Positions 24,561 through 33,294 of a DNA stretch of 64,000 bases are shown here, one piece after another. The stretch is taken from positions 62,001-126,000 of the forward strand of contig NZ_BSTJ01000012.1 in assembly GCF_030269445.1 (NCBI RefSeq), written 5' to 3'. The notes beneath the pieces are model-generated. The model ran no database searches and was not told the origin of the DNA. It worked only from the letters and a program-made list of their open reading frames with translations. The position numbers and the translations under genes were made by a program. This stretch comes from Actinoallomurus iriomotensis (GTDB lineage Bacteria > Actinomycetota > Actinomycetes > Streptosporangiales > Streptosporangiaceae). The stretch's first letter is position 1; each line of letters starts with the position of its first letter.

Positions 24561-25250
24561 GTGCTGAGCGAGGAGACCCGGCGACGGATGTACGCCGTCG
24601 TACGCCGCGCGGGCCGGCCCGTGACTCGTGACGAGGCGGCCGCCGGCGTCGGGGTCTCCCGGAAACTGGCCGCGTTCCACCTGGACAAGCTGGTCGAGGC
24701 CGGCCTGCTGCGCGCCCACTACGAGCACACGGACGGTCTGCGTCGGGCCGGCCGCCGGCCCAAGCTGTACGAGCCCTCCGGCGTCACGGTCCAGTTCTCC
24801 ATTCCCGATCGTCGCCATGAGTTCCTCGCCGACCTGCTCATGGAGGCCGTCCTGACGGAGGGCAGGGCCGAGGACGCCCGGCAGGCCGCGGTGCGGGTGG
24901 CCGGGGTACGCGGCCGCGACCTGGGCGAGGCGGAGCGGCAGGCGACCCGTCCAGGACGGTTGGGGGCGGAGCGGGGCCTGACGTTCTGCGAACGCATGCT
25001 CGAGCGGCACGGCTTCGAGCCGCTCCGCGAGACCACGACCCGCCTCCGGCTGCGCAACTGCCCCTTCCAACCGCTCACCGCGAAGGCGCCCGACCTCGTG
25101 TGCGCCATGAACGACGCCTTCCTGACCGGCTATCTCGACGGCGTCGGGGCCACCGGCCTGCGGGCGGTCCCGGCCCCCACCCCCGGCGAGTGCTGCGTCC
25201 GGATCTCACCCGCGGCCCCCCGGCAGCCAGGAGCACCGTCCGGTGCATAG
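24561..25250 (+). CDS. SufR-like winged-helix regulator with cysteine cluster
   Basis: A protein of about 229 residues of the COG2345/SufR group. Residues 1-65 form a winged helix (LSEETRRRMYAVVRRAGRPV, then VSRKLAAFHLDKLVEAGLL). The C-terminal part holds cysteines in RNCPFQPL, LVCAMN and GECCV, resembling but not matching the Fe-S cluster motif of SufR. Family members respond to iron-sulfur status or act as repressors. The best start is GTG 24561, which has no ribosome binding site. The gene is head-to-head with folE with no space between them. Confidence 0.7.
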   Translation: MLSEETRRRMYAVVRRAGRPVTRDEAAAGVGVSRKLAAFHLDKLVEAGLLRAHYEHTDGLRRAGRRPKLYEPSGVTVQFSIPDRRHEFLADLLMEAVLTEGRAEDARQAAVRVAGVRGRDLGEAERQATRPGRLGAERGLTFCERMLERHGFEPLRETTTRLRLRNCPFQPLTAKAPDLVCAMNDAFLTGYLDGVGATGLRAVPAPTPGECCVRISPAAPRQPGAPSGA

Positions 25251-25277
25251 CGAGCGGCGCGCGGCTTGTGGCGGCCG

Positions 25278-26954
25278 TCACCACGCCGGTGGTCCGTCGT
25301 CGTACCAGTCGAGTGCGGCTCGATGGCAGTCGTCGCAGCGCTGGAACCACGGGGCGCAGGGACGGCCGCAGGACGCGCACAGCGACGCGTCGGTGAGGGG
25401 CCTGCGCCGGGCGACCAGCTCGACGACGCGGCGGGACGCCGCCTCCTCTCCGGCCGAGGCTTCTTCGGGGTGCACGCCGCCGACGACGCCGAACGAGCGG
25501 CCGGCCGCACCCAGGTCGCGCATCATCGCGGCGTGGCGCTCCGCCTCGTCGAGGCTCATCCGGGCGACCGCGGACTCGGGACGAAGCATCCCCCGCAGGG
25601 AGCCGTCCGTCAGCACCGCGGAGGCGATCGCGGGGAAGGCGCCGCCCGCGTCCACGGGTAACGTCATGAGCCGCCACACCGTCGCCCCGTCGCCGGGCCA
25701 CGAGGCGTCCACCGTCGCGCGGGCGCGGACCGCGGCGCGGGCCGCCTGCCACATCGAGAGCAGATGATCGATCGGGGCGGGACGTAACCAGGGCCGTGCG
25801 CCGACCGCATGGCGGGCCGCCTTCCGCCAGCCGGTCAGGGCGTGCGGGATCTCGGCCGGAGCGGGGTCGCCGAGCTCGCACCAGTCCGGGCGCAGGTGCG
25901 CCCGGTCGATGGACAGGTCGGAGGGCGCGCCGTTCGCCACGGCGACGGCGGCGCGTACGAGCCCGGCGTCCGGCGCGAACCCGGGGATGCCGCCGGCGTA
26001 CACCGCGACCCGGCCCTCGGCGTCGGCGAGGCCCCGCCGGCCGGCTCGCCCCGCCATCTGGGCGGCTTCCCACAACCGCAGCGGGCGCCGTTTCGTGCCG
26101 TCGAACTTGCCGGTCTCGGCGAAGGCCACCGCGCGCAGCGGCAGATTGATCCCGTGCCCGATGACGTCGGTCGTGACGATCACTTCGACCTCGCCGGCGA
26201 CCAATCGCTGGATCTGCTCCCGTCGCGCCCCAGGCGGCATGGCGCCGTACAGGACGGTGGCGCGGCGGCCGTGATCGATCAGCTCGCGGTGCAGGGCAAG
26301 CACCGCCCTGCGGCTGAACGCGAGCACGGCCGAGCCGGCCGGAACCGTGCCGGGGCTCATCGGGGGTGCGTGGGTGAGCTCGGCCTGCCGCGAGTGCCGC
26401 GCGATCTCGAGGTGGCCCGCCTGGGCGAGGGCGGTGCGCAGCAGGGCGCCGGCCTCGGGGGCGGCCGCGACATGGATGTGACGGTGGGACCCGGACAGCA
26501 GCAGCCGGGTCCAGGCATGGCCTCGATCGGCGTCGGCGAGCCAGTGCGCCTCATCGAGCACGAGCACGTCGCCGCCGGTGGGGGCGGACTCGGCGGTACA
26601 GGACACGACATCGGCCCGCGGGTTGATCCGCTCCTCGCCGGTGACCAGGCCGACGCGCTCGTGCGGAAGGCGGGCGCGCAGCCTCTCGTAGACCTCACGG
26701 GCGAGCATCCGCAGGGGAGCGGCATACGTGCCCGACCGCCCCCGCACGGCCTGGGCGACGAGGAACTCGATCGCGTCGTGGGTCTTGCCGGAGTTGGTGG
26801 GGCCCAGGTGGAGGACCACTCGCTCCGGAGGCGTCGTCCGCGCCGCGAGGCGCACCCGGGCCCGCGCCGCCGCCTCACGCTCCAGGTCGCGCCGCCGGCG
26901 CGATGCCTCCCGCCTGGCCTGACGTCGCTCGATCGTGGGGTCGTGACCCGTCAT
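25278..26954 (-). CDS. SUV3-like superfamily 2 RNA helicase
   Basis: A 558-residue DExH helicase most like mitochondrial SUV3. Walker A is HLGPTNSGKTHDAIEFL (residues 49-65) and the DEAH box is 134-137. Motif V/VI sequences are VIVTTDVIGHGINLPLRAVA and AQMAGRAGRRG. The C-terminus adds a four-cysteine zinc ribbon (CASCGRPC...CDDCH, about 528-546). The N-terminal 30 residues are Arg-rich. It probably unwinds RNA, perhaps in RNA decay. GGGGGAGTC lies directly before the ATG. It stands alone between folE/sufR-like and conservon 1. Confidence 0.85.
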   Translation of the reverse strand: MTGHDPTIERRQARREASRRRRDLEREAAARARVRLAARTTPPERVVLHLGPTNSGKTHDAIEFLVAQAVRGRSGTYAAPLRMLAREVYERLRARLPHERVGLVTGEERINPRADVVSCTAESAPTGGDVLVLDEAHWLADADRGHAWTRLLLSGSHRHIHVAAAPEAGALLRTALAQAGHLEIARHSRQAELTHAPPMSPGTVPAGSAVLAFSRRAVLALHRELIDHGRRATVLYGAMPPGARREQIQRLVAGEVEVIVTTDVIGHGINLPLRAVAFAETGKFDGTKRRPLRLWEAAQMAGRAGRRGLADAEGRVAVYAGGIPGFAPDAGLVRAAVAVANGAPSDLSIDRAHLRPDWCELGDPAPAEIPHALTGWRKAARHAVGARPWLRPAPIDHLLSMWQAARAAVRARATVDASWPGDGATVWRLMTLPVDAGGAFPAIASAVLTDGSLRGMLRPESAVARMSLDEAERHAAMMRDLGAAGRSFGVVGGVHPEEASAGEEAASRRVVELVARRRPLTDASLCASCGRPCAPWFQRCDDCHRAALDWYDDGPPAW

Positions 26955-27034
26955 GACTCCCCCTGGTGGTCGGGTGACTACTCAGGGTGGGGAGACTAGT
27001 GAGACGGGCCGACATTTCTCCGGGGACGGGATGC

Positions 27035-28309
27035 TCAGCCGGCGCCTCCGGCCACGTACGACGGGGTGAACGTCACCGGCAGGGAGACCAGGCCGCGCAT
27101 CCACACGGACGGCGACCACTCCAGCTCCTCGGGGCTCACCGCCAGCAGCACGTCCGGGAGCCGGTCGAGGAGCACCTCGACGGCGGCCCGGCAGATGACC
27201 TCGGCGAGCTCCGGGGCCGGGTACGGGCACCGGTGTTCGCCGTGGCTGAACGACAGCATGGCGTGGTTCCCGGCGGTGACCGACTCCGGGTCGGGCCGTA
27301 CCTGCGGGTCGCTGTTGGCCGCCGCGAGGCCCAGGACGAGCAGGTCGCCGGCTTTGATCTGCTGCCCGCCGAGCTGGATGGCCCGGGAGGCCCAGCGCCC
27401 CAGGTAGTTCTGCGTGGGGGTGTCCTCCCACAGCACCTCGTTGAGCGCCTGGCCGACGCTGCGGCGCCCGCCCGCGAGGTTCACCGAGAACCGGTCGTCG
27501 GTCAGCATCAGCCGGATGGTGTTGCCGATCCAGTACGCCATCGGCTGCTGGGCGGCGGTGATCACCAGGACCAGGTCGGCGATGAGTTCCTCTTCGGTCA
27601 GGCCGGCCGGATCGTTCAGCATGCGCGTGGTGAAGTCCGACCCCGGCTGCTCAGCCTTGTGCGCCACCAGCCGCCGCATCGTCGCGTCGATGCCCTGATA
27701 CGCCTCGAGCGCGCCTTCGTCGCCGTTGACCGTGGTCATCATGTCCCGCAGCAGGCCGGGCGTCTCGGCCTCGGGCAGGCCGAAGATCTTGGCGACGGCC
27801 AGCAGCGGCAGCGGCTGCGCGAACTCGGCCATCAGGTCGACCTCACCCGCCTCGACGAAATTGTCGATCAGGTCGTCCGCGATCCTCTCGCACTGCATCC
27901 GGAGGTCGAACTGATCGACGCCGAACAGGCCGTCGCTGATCGCGCCCGCCCGGCGGCGGTGCTCGTCCCCCTCGGCGAACAGCGTGGAGGGCTGGTAGCC
28001 GACGAACGGCATCAGGGGCCAGTCGGGCGGGATGTTCGGCCACTGGTTCCAGCGGCGGCAGTCGCGGGCGAACACGTCCGGATTGCGCAGCACATGGTGG
28101 AGCTCCCGGTAGCCGATCACGAACCAGGCTGGGACGTCGCCCTCGATCACCACCGGGACGACCGGCCCGTGCTCCTGCCTCATCTCTCGGTACAGCTCCG
28201 CCGGATCGCGCAGGAACCGCGGTCCGTACAGCGGCAACACGTCGGTGTGGACCGGGCAGCCCATCGCCCCGGTGTCGGCGTGGTCGGGGGCCGGCTCAAG
28301 GTCGGTCAT
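27035..28309 (-). CDS. cvnE: Cytochrome P450 (CYP157-like), conservon 1, second P450
   Basis: A 424-residue cytochrome P450. The heme-ligand region is FSHGEHRCPYP with Cys361. The I-helix region is ITAAQQPMAYWIGN and lacks the usual acidic/Thr pair. In the K-helix the universal ExxR motif reads E-V-L-W, that is Arg replaced by Trp. This change is known for the CYP157 family encoded in Streptomyces conservons. It starts at ATG 28309 (GGAAAGAGATC upstream), 25 bases after the other P450, and is last in the cvnA-B-C-D-E-E set. The substrate is unknown. Confidence 0.9.
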   Translation of the reverse strand: MTDLEPAPDHADTGAMGCPVHTDVLPLYGPRFLRDPAELYREMRQEHGPVVPVVIEGDVPAWFVIGYRELHHVLRNPDVFARDCRRWNQWPNIPPDWPLMPFVGYQPSTLFAEGDEHRRRAGAISDGLFGVDQFDLRMQCERIADDLIDNFVEAGEVDLMAEFAQPLPLLAVAKIFGLPEAETPGLLRDMMTTVNGDEGALEAYQGIDATMRRLVAHKAEQPGSDFTTRMLNDPAGLTEEELIADLVLVITAAQQPMAYWIGNTIRLMLTDDRFSVNLAGGRRSVGQALNEVLWEDTPTQNYLGRWASRAIQLGGQQIKAGDLLVLGLAAANSDPQVRPDPESVTAGNHAMLSFSHGEHRCPYPAPELAEVICRAAVEVLLDRLPDVLLAVSPEELEWSPSVWMRGLVSLPVTFTPSYVAGGAG

Positions 28310-28334
28310 GATCTCTTTCCACGATCAGTTTCGG

Positions 28335-29558
28335 TCAGCGTCCGCCGACGGCCAGCGCGGGGGAGAACCGCGCCGGCAGCCCCGTCAGCCCGCGGACGTG
28401 GAAGGACGGCCGCCAGACGAGGTCTTCGGCGGGGACGGACAGGAGGACGTCCGGGAGCCGGTCCAGCAGCACCTCGACGGCGGTTCGGACGATCACCTCG
28501 GCGGCTTCCCGTGTGGACTGCGGGCATCCGTGGCTGCCGTGCCCGAAGGCCAGGTGGGCCTGGTTCCCGGAGATCCCCGTGGGTGAGCCGGGCCGTACGT
28601 GCGGATCGGTGTTCGCGCCGGCCATGCCGATGATCAACATGTCGCCGGCCCGGATCCGGCGACCGGCGAGTTCGGTGTCCCGCGCGGCCCACCTGCCGAC
28701 GTCGTTCTGCACCGGCCCGTCCTCCCAGAGAACCTCGTTCAACGCCTGGCCGACGCTCCGGCGGCCGCCGGACAAGGTCAGGGAGAACCGGTCGTCGGTG
28801 AGCATCAGGCGCAGTGTGTTGCCGATCCAGTTCGCCACCGGCTCCTGTCCCGTCACCATCACCACGAGCAGGTCCTGGGCGATCTCCTCGGCGGTACCGG
28901 GATGAGTGGTCACGATGCGCGAGGCCAGGTCGGTGCCCGGACTCTCGCGCTTCATCGAGACGAGATCGTGCATCGCGGCGACCACCCGGCCGTGCGCCGC
29001 GAGCGCGCCTTCGCCGGTGTCCAGCGCCTCGACCAGGTCCCTGGCGACGGACTCGAGCCGCGTGCCGGGGACGCCCAGCATCTCGGCGAGGACCAGCACC
29101 GGCATCGAGTACGCGTAGTCGGCCAGCAGATCCGCCTCGCCGCGGCCCGCGAAGTCGTCGATCAACGTGTCGGCGATCCGCTCACACCGGAGCTGCAACT
29201 CGAACGGGTCGATGCTCGCGAACGCCCGCTCGACCGCTTCGTACCGGCTCTGGTGCTCGGATCCCTCGCCGAAGAACATCGACGGCTGGTAGGCGATGAA
29301 CGGCATCAGCGGCCAGTCGGACGGGATCTCTCCCCACTTGTTCCAGACGCGGGAATCACGTGGGAACAGCTGGGGGTCGGTCAGGACCCGGTGCAGCTCC
29401 CGGTAGCCGATGACCAGCCACGCGAAGACGTCGTTCTCCAGGAGGACGGGCACGATCGGCCCGTGGTCGCGCCTCAGCTCCGCGTAGAGGGCGGCGGGGT
29501 GCTCGCTGTAGATGCGTTCGTACAGGCGGACCGCCCCGTCGGCCGACCCGTCGGTCAT
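28335..29558 (-). CDS. cvnE: Cytochrome P450 (CYP157-like), conservon 1, first P450
   Basis: A 407-residue P450 with heme Cys345 in FGHGSHGCPQ, where the final Gly of the usual FGxGxHxCxG motif is Gln. The K-helix motif again reads E-V-L-W instead of ExxR (ALNEVLWEDGP). The I-helix region is VMVTGQEPVANWIGN. Its N-terminus is about 20 residues shorter than the neighbouring P450. GGAGGAGGACTC precedes ATG 29558. S. coelicolor conservons with two P450s usually pair CYP157 with CYP154; here both members carry the CYP157-type W, so the pair looks like a local duplication. Confidence 0.9.
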   Translation of the reverse strand: MTDGSADGAVRLYERIYSEHPAALYAELRRDHGPIVPVLLENDVFAWLVIGYRELHRVLTDPQLFPRDSRVWNKWGEIPSDWPLMPFIAYQPSMFFGEGSEHQSRYEAVERAFASIDPFELQLRCERIADTLIDDFAGRGEADLLADYAYSMPVLVLAEMLGVPGTRLESVARDLVEALDTGEGALAAHGRVVAAMHDLVSMKRESPGTDLASRIVTTHPGTAEEIAQDLLVVMVTGQEPVANWIGNTLRLMLTDDRFSLTLSGGRRSVGQALNEVLWEDGPVQNDVGRWAARDTELAGRRIRAGDMLIIGMAGANTDPHVRPGSPTGISGNQAHLAFGHGSHGCPQSTREAAEVIVRTAVEVLLDRLPDVLLSVPAEDLVWRPSFHVRGLTGLPARFSPALAVGGR

Positions 29559-29625
29559 GAGTCCTCCTCCGTCGGGGAGGGTGACCACAGGGCCGTGCCT
29601 CCGATGCCCTCGCTTCGCTCGGTCA

Positions 29626-30231
29626 TCAGACGTGTTCTCTGGTGGACAGGGAGTAGAGGTGGTTCACGAGAGTGATCAGTACCTTCTTGCTCGACTGGCG
29701 GTCCCGGGCGTCGCAGTCGATCAGCGGGATGTCCTCGGACAGGTCGAGTGCCTCCCGGATGTCCTCCGGCCGGTGCTCCGGCCCGCCGAAGTCGTTGCGG
29801 GCCACGATGAACGGCATCCCGTGGTGCTCGAGGCGGTCGATGGCGTACCAGGAGTCCTGGACGCGCCGGGTGTCCACGAGGACGACCGCGCCGAGGGTGC
29901 CGGAGAACAGCCGGTCCCACAGGAACCAGAACCGCTGCTGCCCCGGGGCGCCGAACAGGTACAGGACCATCTCGTCGTTCAGGGTGATCCGCCCGAAGTC
30001 GAACGCCACGGTGGTCGTGGTCTTGCCCCGTACCTCGCCCGCGTCGTCGATCCCGACACCGGCCCGCGTCATGATCTCTTCGGTGCTCAGCGGCCGGATC
30101 TCGCTCACCGAGCGGACCATGGTCGTCTTACCGACGCCGAAGCCGCCGACGATCACGATCTTCAGCGCGTTGCTGACGGTGCTCGGCAGCGGCGCGGCAC
30201 CGGTGGCCTGGTCAGAGCTTTTCAAGTCCAA
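29626..30231 (-). CDS. cvnD: Conservon GTPase CvnD (copy 1)
   Basis: A 201-residue Ras-like GTPase of the MglA/conservon type. G1 is GGFGVGKTT near residue 29, G2 is STEE and G3 is FGAPGQQRF (Gly-Ala-Pro-Gly, not DxxG). The base-recognition segment NDFGG replaces NKxD. In the conservon model CvnD switches between GDP and GTP states and acts with CvnA, B and C at the membrane. The start appears to be TTG 30231 with AGGTG upstream, giving a 20-base overlap with cvnC. The second conservon has the same TTG arrangement. Confidence 0.93.
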   Translation of the reverse strand: MDLKSSDQATGAAPLPSTVSNALKIVIVGGFGVGKTTMVRSVSEIRPLSTEEIMTRAGVGIDDAGEVRGKTTTTVAFDFGRITLNDEMVLYLFGAPGQQRFWFLWDRLFSGTLGAVVLVDTRRVQDSWYAIDRLEHHGMPFIVARNDFGGPEHRPEDIREALDLSEDIPLIDCDARDRQSSKKVLITLVNHLYSLSTREHV

Positions 30232-30586
30232 CGAGCACCTGCTTAAGGACGGTCGGGTCGGGGAGTCTGGTCTTGGCGGGGCCGGGTGTGGGGGCCGCGG
30301 CGCTGGACGGGTGGCGTGCGGTGATCCGGCCGGTGTCGAGCAGATCGCACAACAGGATCTTCACGACGCTGACCGGCAGCCCGAGCTCGGCCGCGATCTC
30401 CACGACCGCCTTGGGGCCGGTGCACATGCGGAGGATCTTCACGTGCTCGGACTGCATGCCCGGCGTCGGATCGCACTCGCTCACGATCAGGGAGACGCTG
30501 TCGATGGAGCTCTCGTCCACCCGGCTGCGGCCGCCGGTGACGATGTACAGGCGGTCCGGGTCTTCTCTGTCGACGGACCGTGTCAT
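30212..30586 (-). CDS. cvnC: Conservon protein CvnC, DUF742 (copy 1)
   Basis: A 124-residue DUF742 protein. RLYIVTGGRSRVDE near the N-terminus and a winged-helix-like core (MQSEHVKILRMCTGPKAVVE, then LGLPVSVVKILLCDLLDTG) mark the family. The C-terminus has a Pro-rich linker and ends VLKQVLVGLEKL. CvnC proteins are part of the CvnA-B-C-D complex. Both ends overlap neighbouring genes, by 4 bases with cvnB (ATGA) and by 20 bases with cvnD, so translation of the set is coupled. Confidence 0.93.
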   Translation of the reverse strand: MTRSVDREDPDRLYIVTGGRSRVDESSIDSVSLIVSECDPTPGMQSEHVKILRMCTGPKAVVEIAAELGLPVSVVKILLCDLLDTGRITARHPSSAAAPTPGPAKTRLPDPTVLKQVLVGLEKL

Positions 30587-31002
30587 CGTGCGCCGGTGCC
30601 CTGCTGCGACTGCCGGGGCGCGGCGACCAGGTACTCGCCGAGCTGCTCGACGAGCTCGTGCATGTTGTGCCCGATCAGGCCGACGTCGGCCTCATCGGTC
30701 GCCACGACGGCCAGGTGGGCGCCCTCGCCGGCCTCCACGATGAACAGCAGTCCGCCGTGGAACTCGGTCATGGACTGGCGGAGGCCGCCGGAGCCGTCGC
30801 CGAACTCCGCGGACGCCCCGTAGGCGAGGCTCTGGATGCCCGAGGCGATGGCGGCAAGCTGGTCGGCCTGGTCGACGCTCAGCCCGTACGTGTGGCAGAG
30901 CTTGAGTCCGTCCTTCGACAGCACGAGGGCGTGCCGGGTCTCGGGCGTTCTCTCCAGGAGGTTTTCCAGTAGCCAGTCGAGGTCGCGATCTGTGGTCTTC
31001 AT
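30583..31002 (-). CDS. cvnB: Conservon roadblock/LC7 protein CvnB (copy 1)
   Basis: A 139-residue roadblock/LC7-domain protein (DLDWLLENLLERTPETRHAL, then VLSKDGLKLCHTYGL and GGLLFIVEAGEGAHLAVVAT). Roadblock proteins act as dimeric regulators of Ras-like GTPases such as MglA, here presumably CvnD. The ATG at 31002 lies 101 bases after cvnA. Gly/Ser/Gln residues fill the last 15 positions. Confidence 0.93.
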   Translation of the reverse strand: MKTTDRDLDWLLENLLERTPETRHALVLSKDGLKLCHTYGLSVDQADQLAAIASGIQSLAYGASAEFGDGSGGLRQSMTEFHGGLLFIVEAGEGAHLAVVATDEADVGLIGHNMHELVEQLGEYLVAAPRQSQQGTGAR

Positions 31003-31103
31003 CGGTTCATCGGGGAAAGTGCTCCGGGTCTGCGCGCCCGACGCGTGCCCCCTGCCTCCAATCTCTCGTCGTTACATTCCTGCCTGGCGGGCGAGCCGAG
31101 CGT

Positions 31104-32612
31104 TCATGCGTCGTCTGGCTCGGAGGCATGCGCGTCGTTCCCTGTCCGCTTGCGACGACCGGCCTCGCGGAAGGCGGTGAACTTGGCGCCGGGGTCAAGG
31201 GGCTTGGCAGGCTTCTTCTTCGGCGCGTCGGCCGACGCCTCCGAGGGCGCCGACGCCGCCGCGAGCGTCTGTCCCCTTCGGCGCTTCGGCAGTCCGGCGA
31301 TCATGTTCTCGCCGGTGGTGTCGCTCTCGGCCTGCGGCGTACCGGAGGCGGCCGGCGCCGCGGCACCGGTGGGGGCGTCAGGTGCGGCGACGGTCTCGGC
31401 GACGTCGTTCGCCGGCGCGGTGAGGGTCGCCGTGGCGGCCGGGGCGCCGTCACCCGGGCCGGAGGCGGTCTCGGTACGGCGCTGGGCGCCCGCGGCGCGA
31501 GATCCGGCCGGAGCGGCCTCGGGCGCCGGCTGTGTGACGAGCTGCCGGGGGATCATGACCACGACTCCGGTGCCACCACGCGAGGACGGGCGGAAGGAGA
31601 CGGTCAGGCCGTGCTTACGGGCGAGGCAGCCCACCACCGCGAGCCCGAGGCGTGTGCCGGAGAGCGTCGCCAGGTCCAGCGCCTCCGCGGACACCGCCTG
31701 CTCCGCGCGCTCGAGCGCGGCGGAACTCATCGCCAGACCGCCGTCCTCGACGGTCACCACGATGCCCGTGTGGATCTCCTCGACGTACACGTGCACCTCC
31801 TCGGAGGGAGGCGAGAAGCTGGTCGCGTTGTCCATCAGCTCGGCCAGGGCGTGCATGACGCCCTCGGCGGCGTACCCGGCGACCGCCGCCGTGCTGGTCG
31901 AGTGGATGCGGACCCGCTGGTACGCGCTGATCCGGCCGACGGCGCCCCGGAGGATGCTCTCCATCACGATCGGCTTGGTCCAGCGCCGGCCGGAACGGGC
32001 GCCGGTGAGCACGGCGATGCTGTCCGCCAGGCGTCCCGCCTGAGCGGTGGCGTGGTCGAGTTTGAGCAGGTCGCCGAGGGTCTCCTCGTCGTGGCGGTTC
32101 TCCATCTCGCGCAGGTCGGCGAGCATGCTGGTGGCCAGCGCCTGGACGCGGCCGGCCGCGTTGGCGCAGGCGGACATGGCGGCCGCGCGCATGCGCTCTC
32201 CCCGGCCGACCTCGTCGACGAGGGTCCGCAGGATGCGCCGGTGGGCGGAGCCGGTCGGCTGCACGACCGAGGCGAGGACGGTGTCGGAGGACGCGCCGTC
32301 GCGCAGGCGCTTGACCGCGCCGGGCAGCGTCTCGTCGGCCAGCCGCAGGAGTTCGGCCTCCATCGTGGCGACGCGGCCGCGCAGGCGGCGCGCGGTCTGG
32401 AACCCATGGGCGGCGAAGGCGAGCGTGGCGCACAGGGCGAGCGCCGCCACTCCGGTGTACGTCGCGACGAGTGCGCGATCGCCGGCCGGTACGGACGCCG
32501 TCGCCAGCAGGCAGGCGCCGCCGGTCACGACCACGGCGGCCAGCAGGACGAGCAGGGTCCGGTCCATCGGCGGGCGCTCCGCCCGTTGGCGGCTTGGAAC
32601 GTGTGCTGACAT
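31104..32612 (-). CDS. cvnA: Conservon sensor-kinase-like protein CvnA (copy 1)
   Basis: A 502-residue membrane sensor. Two membrane segments lie at residues about 18-38 and 50-70, with only a short extracellular loop. Then come a coiled segment, a dimerisation region with LDHATAQAGRLADS (candidate His), and an HATPase_c domain (ELMDNATSFSPPSEEVHVYV, then GLAVVGCLARKHGLTVSFRP). A low-complexity Pro/Ala/Lys tail of about 150 residues ends the protein. CvnA proteins resemble histidine kinases and anchor the complex. ATG 32612 has GAGGA upstream, and the bases around the start match cvnA of conservon 2. Confidence 0.92.
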   Translation of the reverse strand: MSAHVPSRQRAERPPMDRTLLVLLAAVVVTGGACLLATASVPAGDRALVATYTGVAALALCATLAFAAHGFQTARRLRGRVATMEAELLRLADETLPGAVKRLRDGASSDTVLASVVQPTGSAHRRILRTLVDEVGRGERMRAAAMSACANAAGRVQALATSMLADLREMENRHDEETLGDLLKLDHATAQAGRLADSIAVLTGARSGRRWTKPIVMESILRGAVGRISAYQRVRIHSTSTAAVAGYAAEGVMHALAELMDNATSFSPPSEEVHVYVEEIHTGIVVTVEDGGLAMSSAALERAEQAVSAEALDLATLSGTRLGLAVVGCLARKHGLTVSFRPSSRGGTGVVVMIPRQLVTQPAPEAAPAGSRAAGAQRRTETASGPGDGAPAATATLTAPANDVAETVAAPDAPTGAAAPAASGTPQAESDTTGENMIAGLPKRRRGQTLAAASAPSEASADAPKKKPAKPLDPGAKFTAFREAGRRKRTGNDAHASEPDDA

Positions 32613-33294
32613 CGATCAGGTCCTCGTCGGCGGTCGGTACGGGATCGGAGCAGTCCGGAGTGAGCCGGGCACCGTACGTCGGGAAAACCGCCCAGGCTCA
32701 GGTAATTGCCGCTAAACGGGCATTTTGCTGCCGTACGGCGCGGGAAGTGGTGATGGCCGCCGGCTCGGACGTGCCTCGCGCGGGGAGGCGACGAAGGAGA
32801 CAAAAAGCGAGCGCCATTCGCTTTTGCCGCCCCGGATGCTCGCGCATGTCTGTCGTGATCCCTCGCCTCAGCCGCGATGTCCACCCGGTTCCGACAGAGA
32901 TCCGGGCCGCGCGCGGGAACGAAATATTAGCCGTTTCGTAGTTCCGACGCTACGGTTCGTCATCCATTAGTGTCATTCCCACGCTTTGCGGCCGAAGGGA
33001 CACTTTGCCGGCCAGCGGTCCGTCCGTTCCGCGCGGTCGGCCGCCCGCGCCCGCCTGTTGAGCGACCGGCCGAACATCGGAGCACTTCCGCGAAAGGCCG
33101 GTGTTTAGCCTTACGCGGTCGAGCCGCGCGGGGCGCCGGCGTCCCTTGAGGTGCGCGGTCCAACAGCGAGGCCGTTTCCCATGGATTCGGAGTTCGCCAG
33201 GAGGTCCGATGACGGCGACGTTCTTCCTCGCGCCGTCGCTCTTTCTGTGGCCGGACACCTCCGACGTAAGGGCGGCCGCGAACCCGCGGACCCG
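32613..33294. other. Gene-free stretch upstream of conservon 1
   Basis: This 682-base stretch contains no gene I can support. Open frames through it lack ribosome binding sites and family similarity. The part 32780-32960 is AT-richer and contains the hairpin at 32803-32825 and the short palindromic run TACGGCGC/CCGTACGGCGC near 32730. It must hold the conservon 1 promoter and, on the right, the end of the lactate-oxygenase transcript. Confidence 0.6.
32803..32825. terminator. Hairpin flanked by A and T runs upstream of conservon 1
   Basis: AAAAGCGA (32803-32810) pairs with TCGCTTTT (32818-32825) around GCGCCAT. The A and T runs make it look like a bidirectional intrinsic terminator. It would stop read-through from the lactate-oxygenase gene into cvnA, but it could also be an operator. 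Confidence 0.45.

Noticed and set aside
32613-33294. Possible small genes in the 682-base gap upstream of conservon 1
   Set aside because: No open frame there has a ribosome binding site together with plausible protein sequence, and none resembles a known family.
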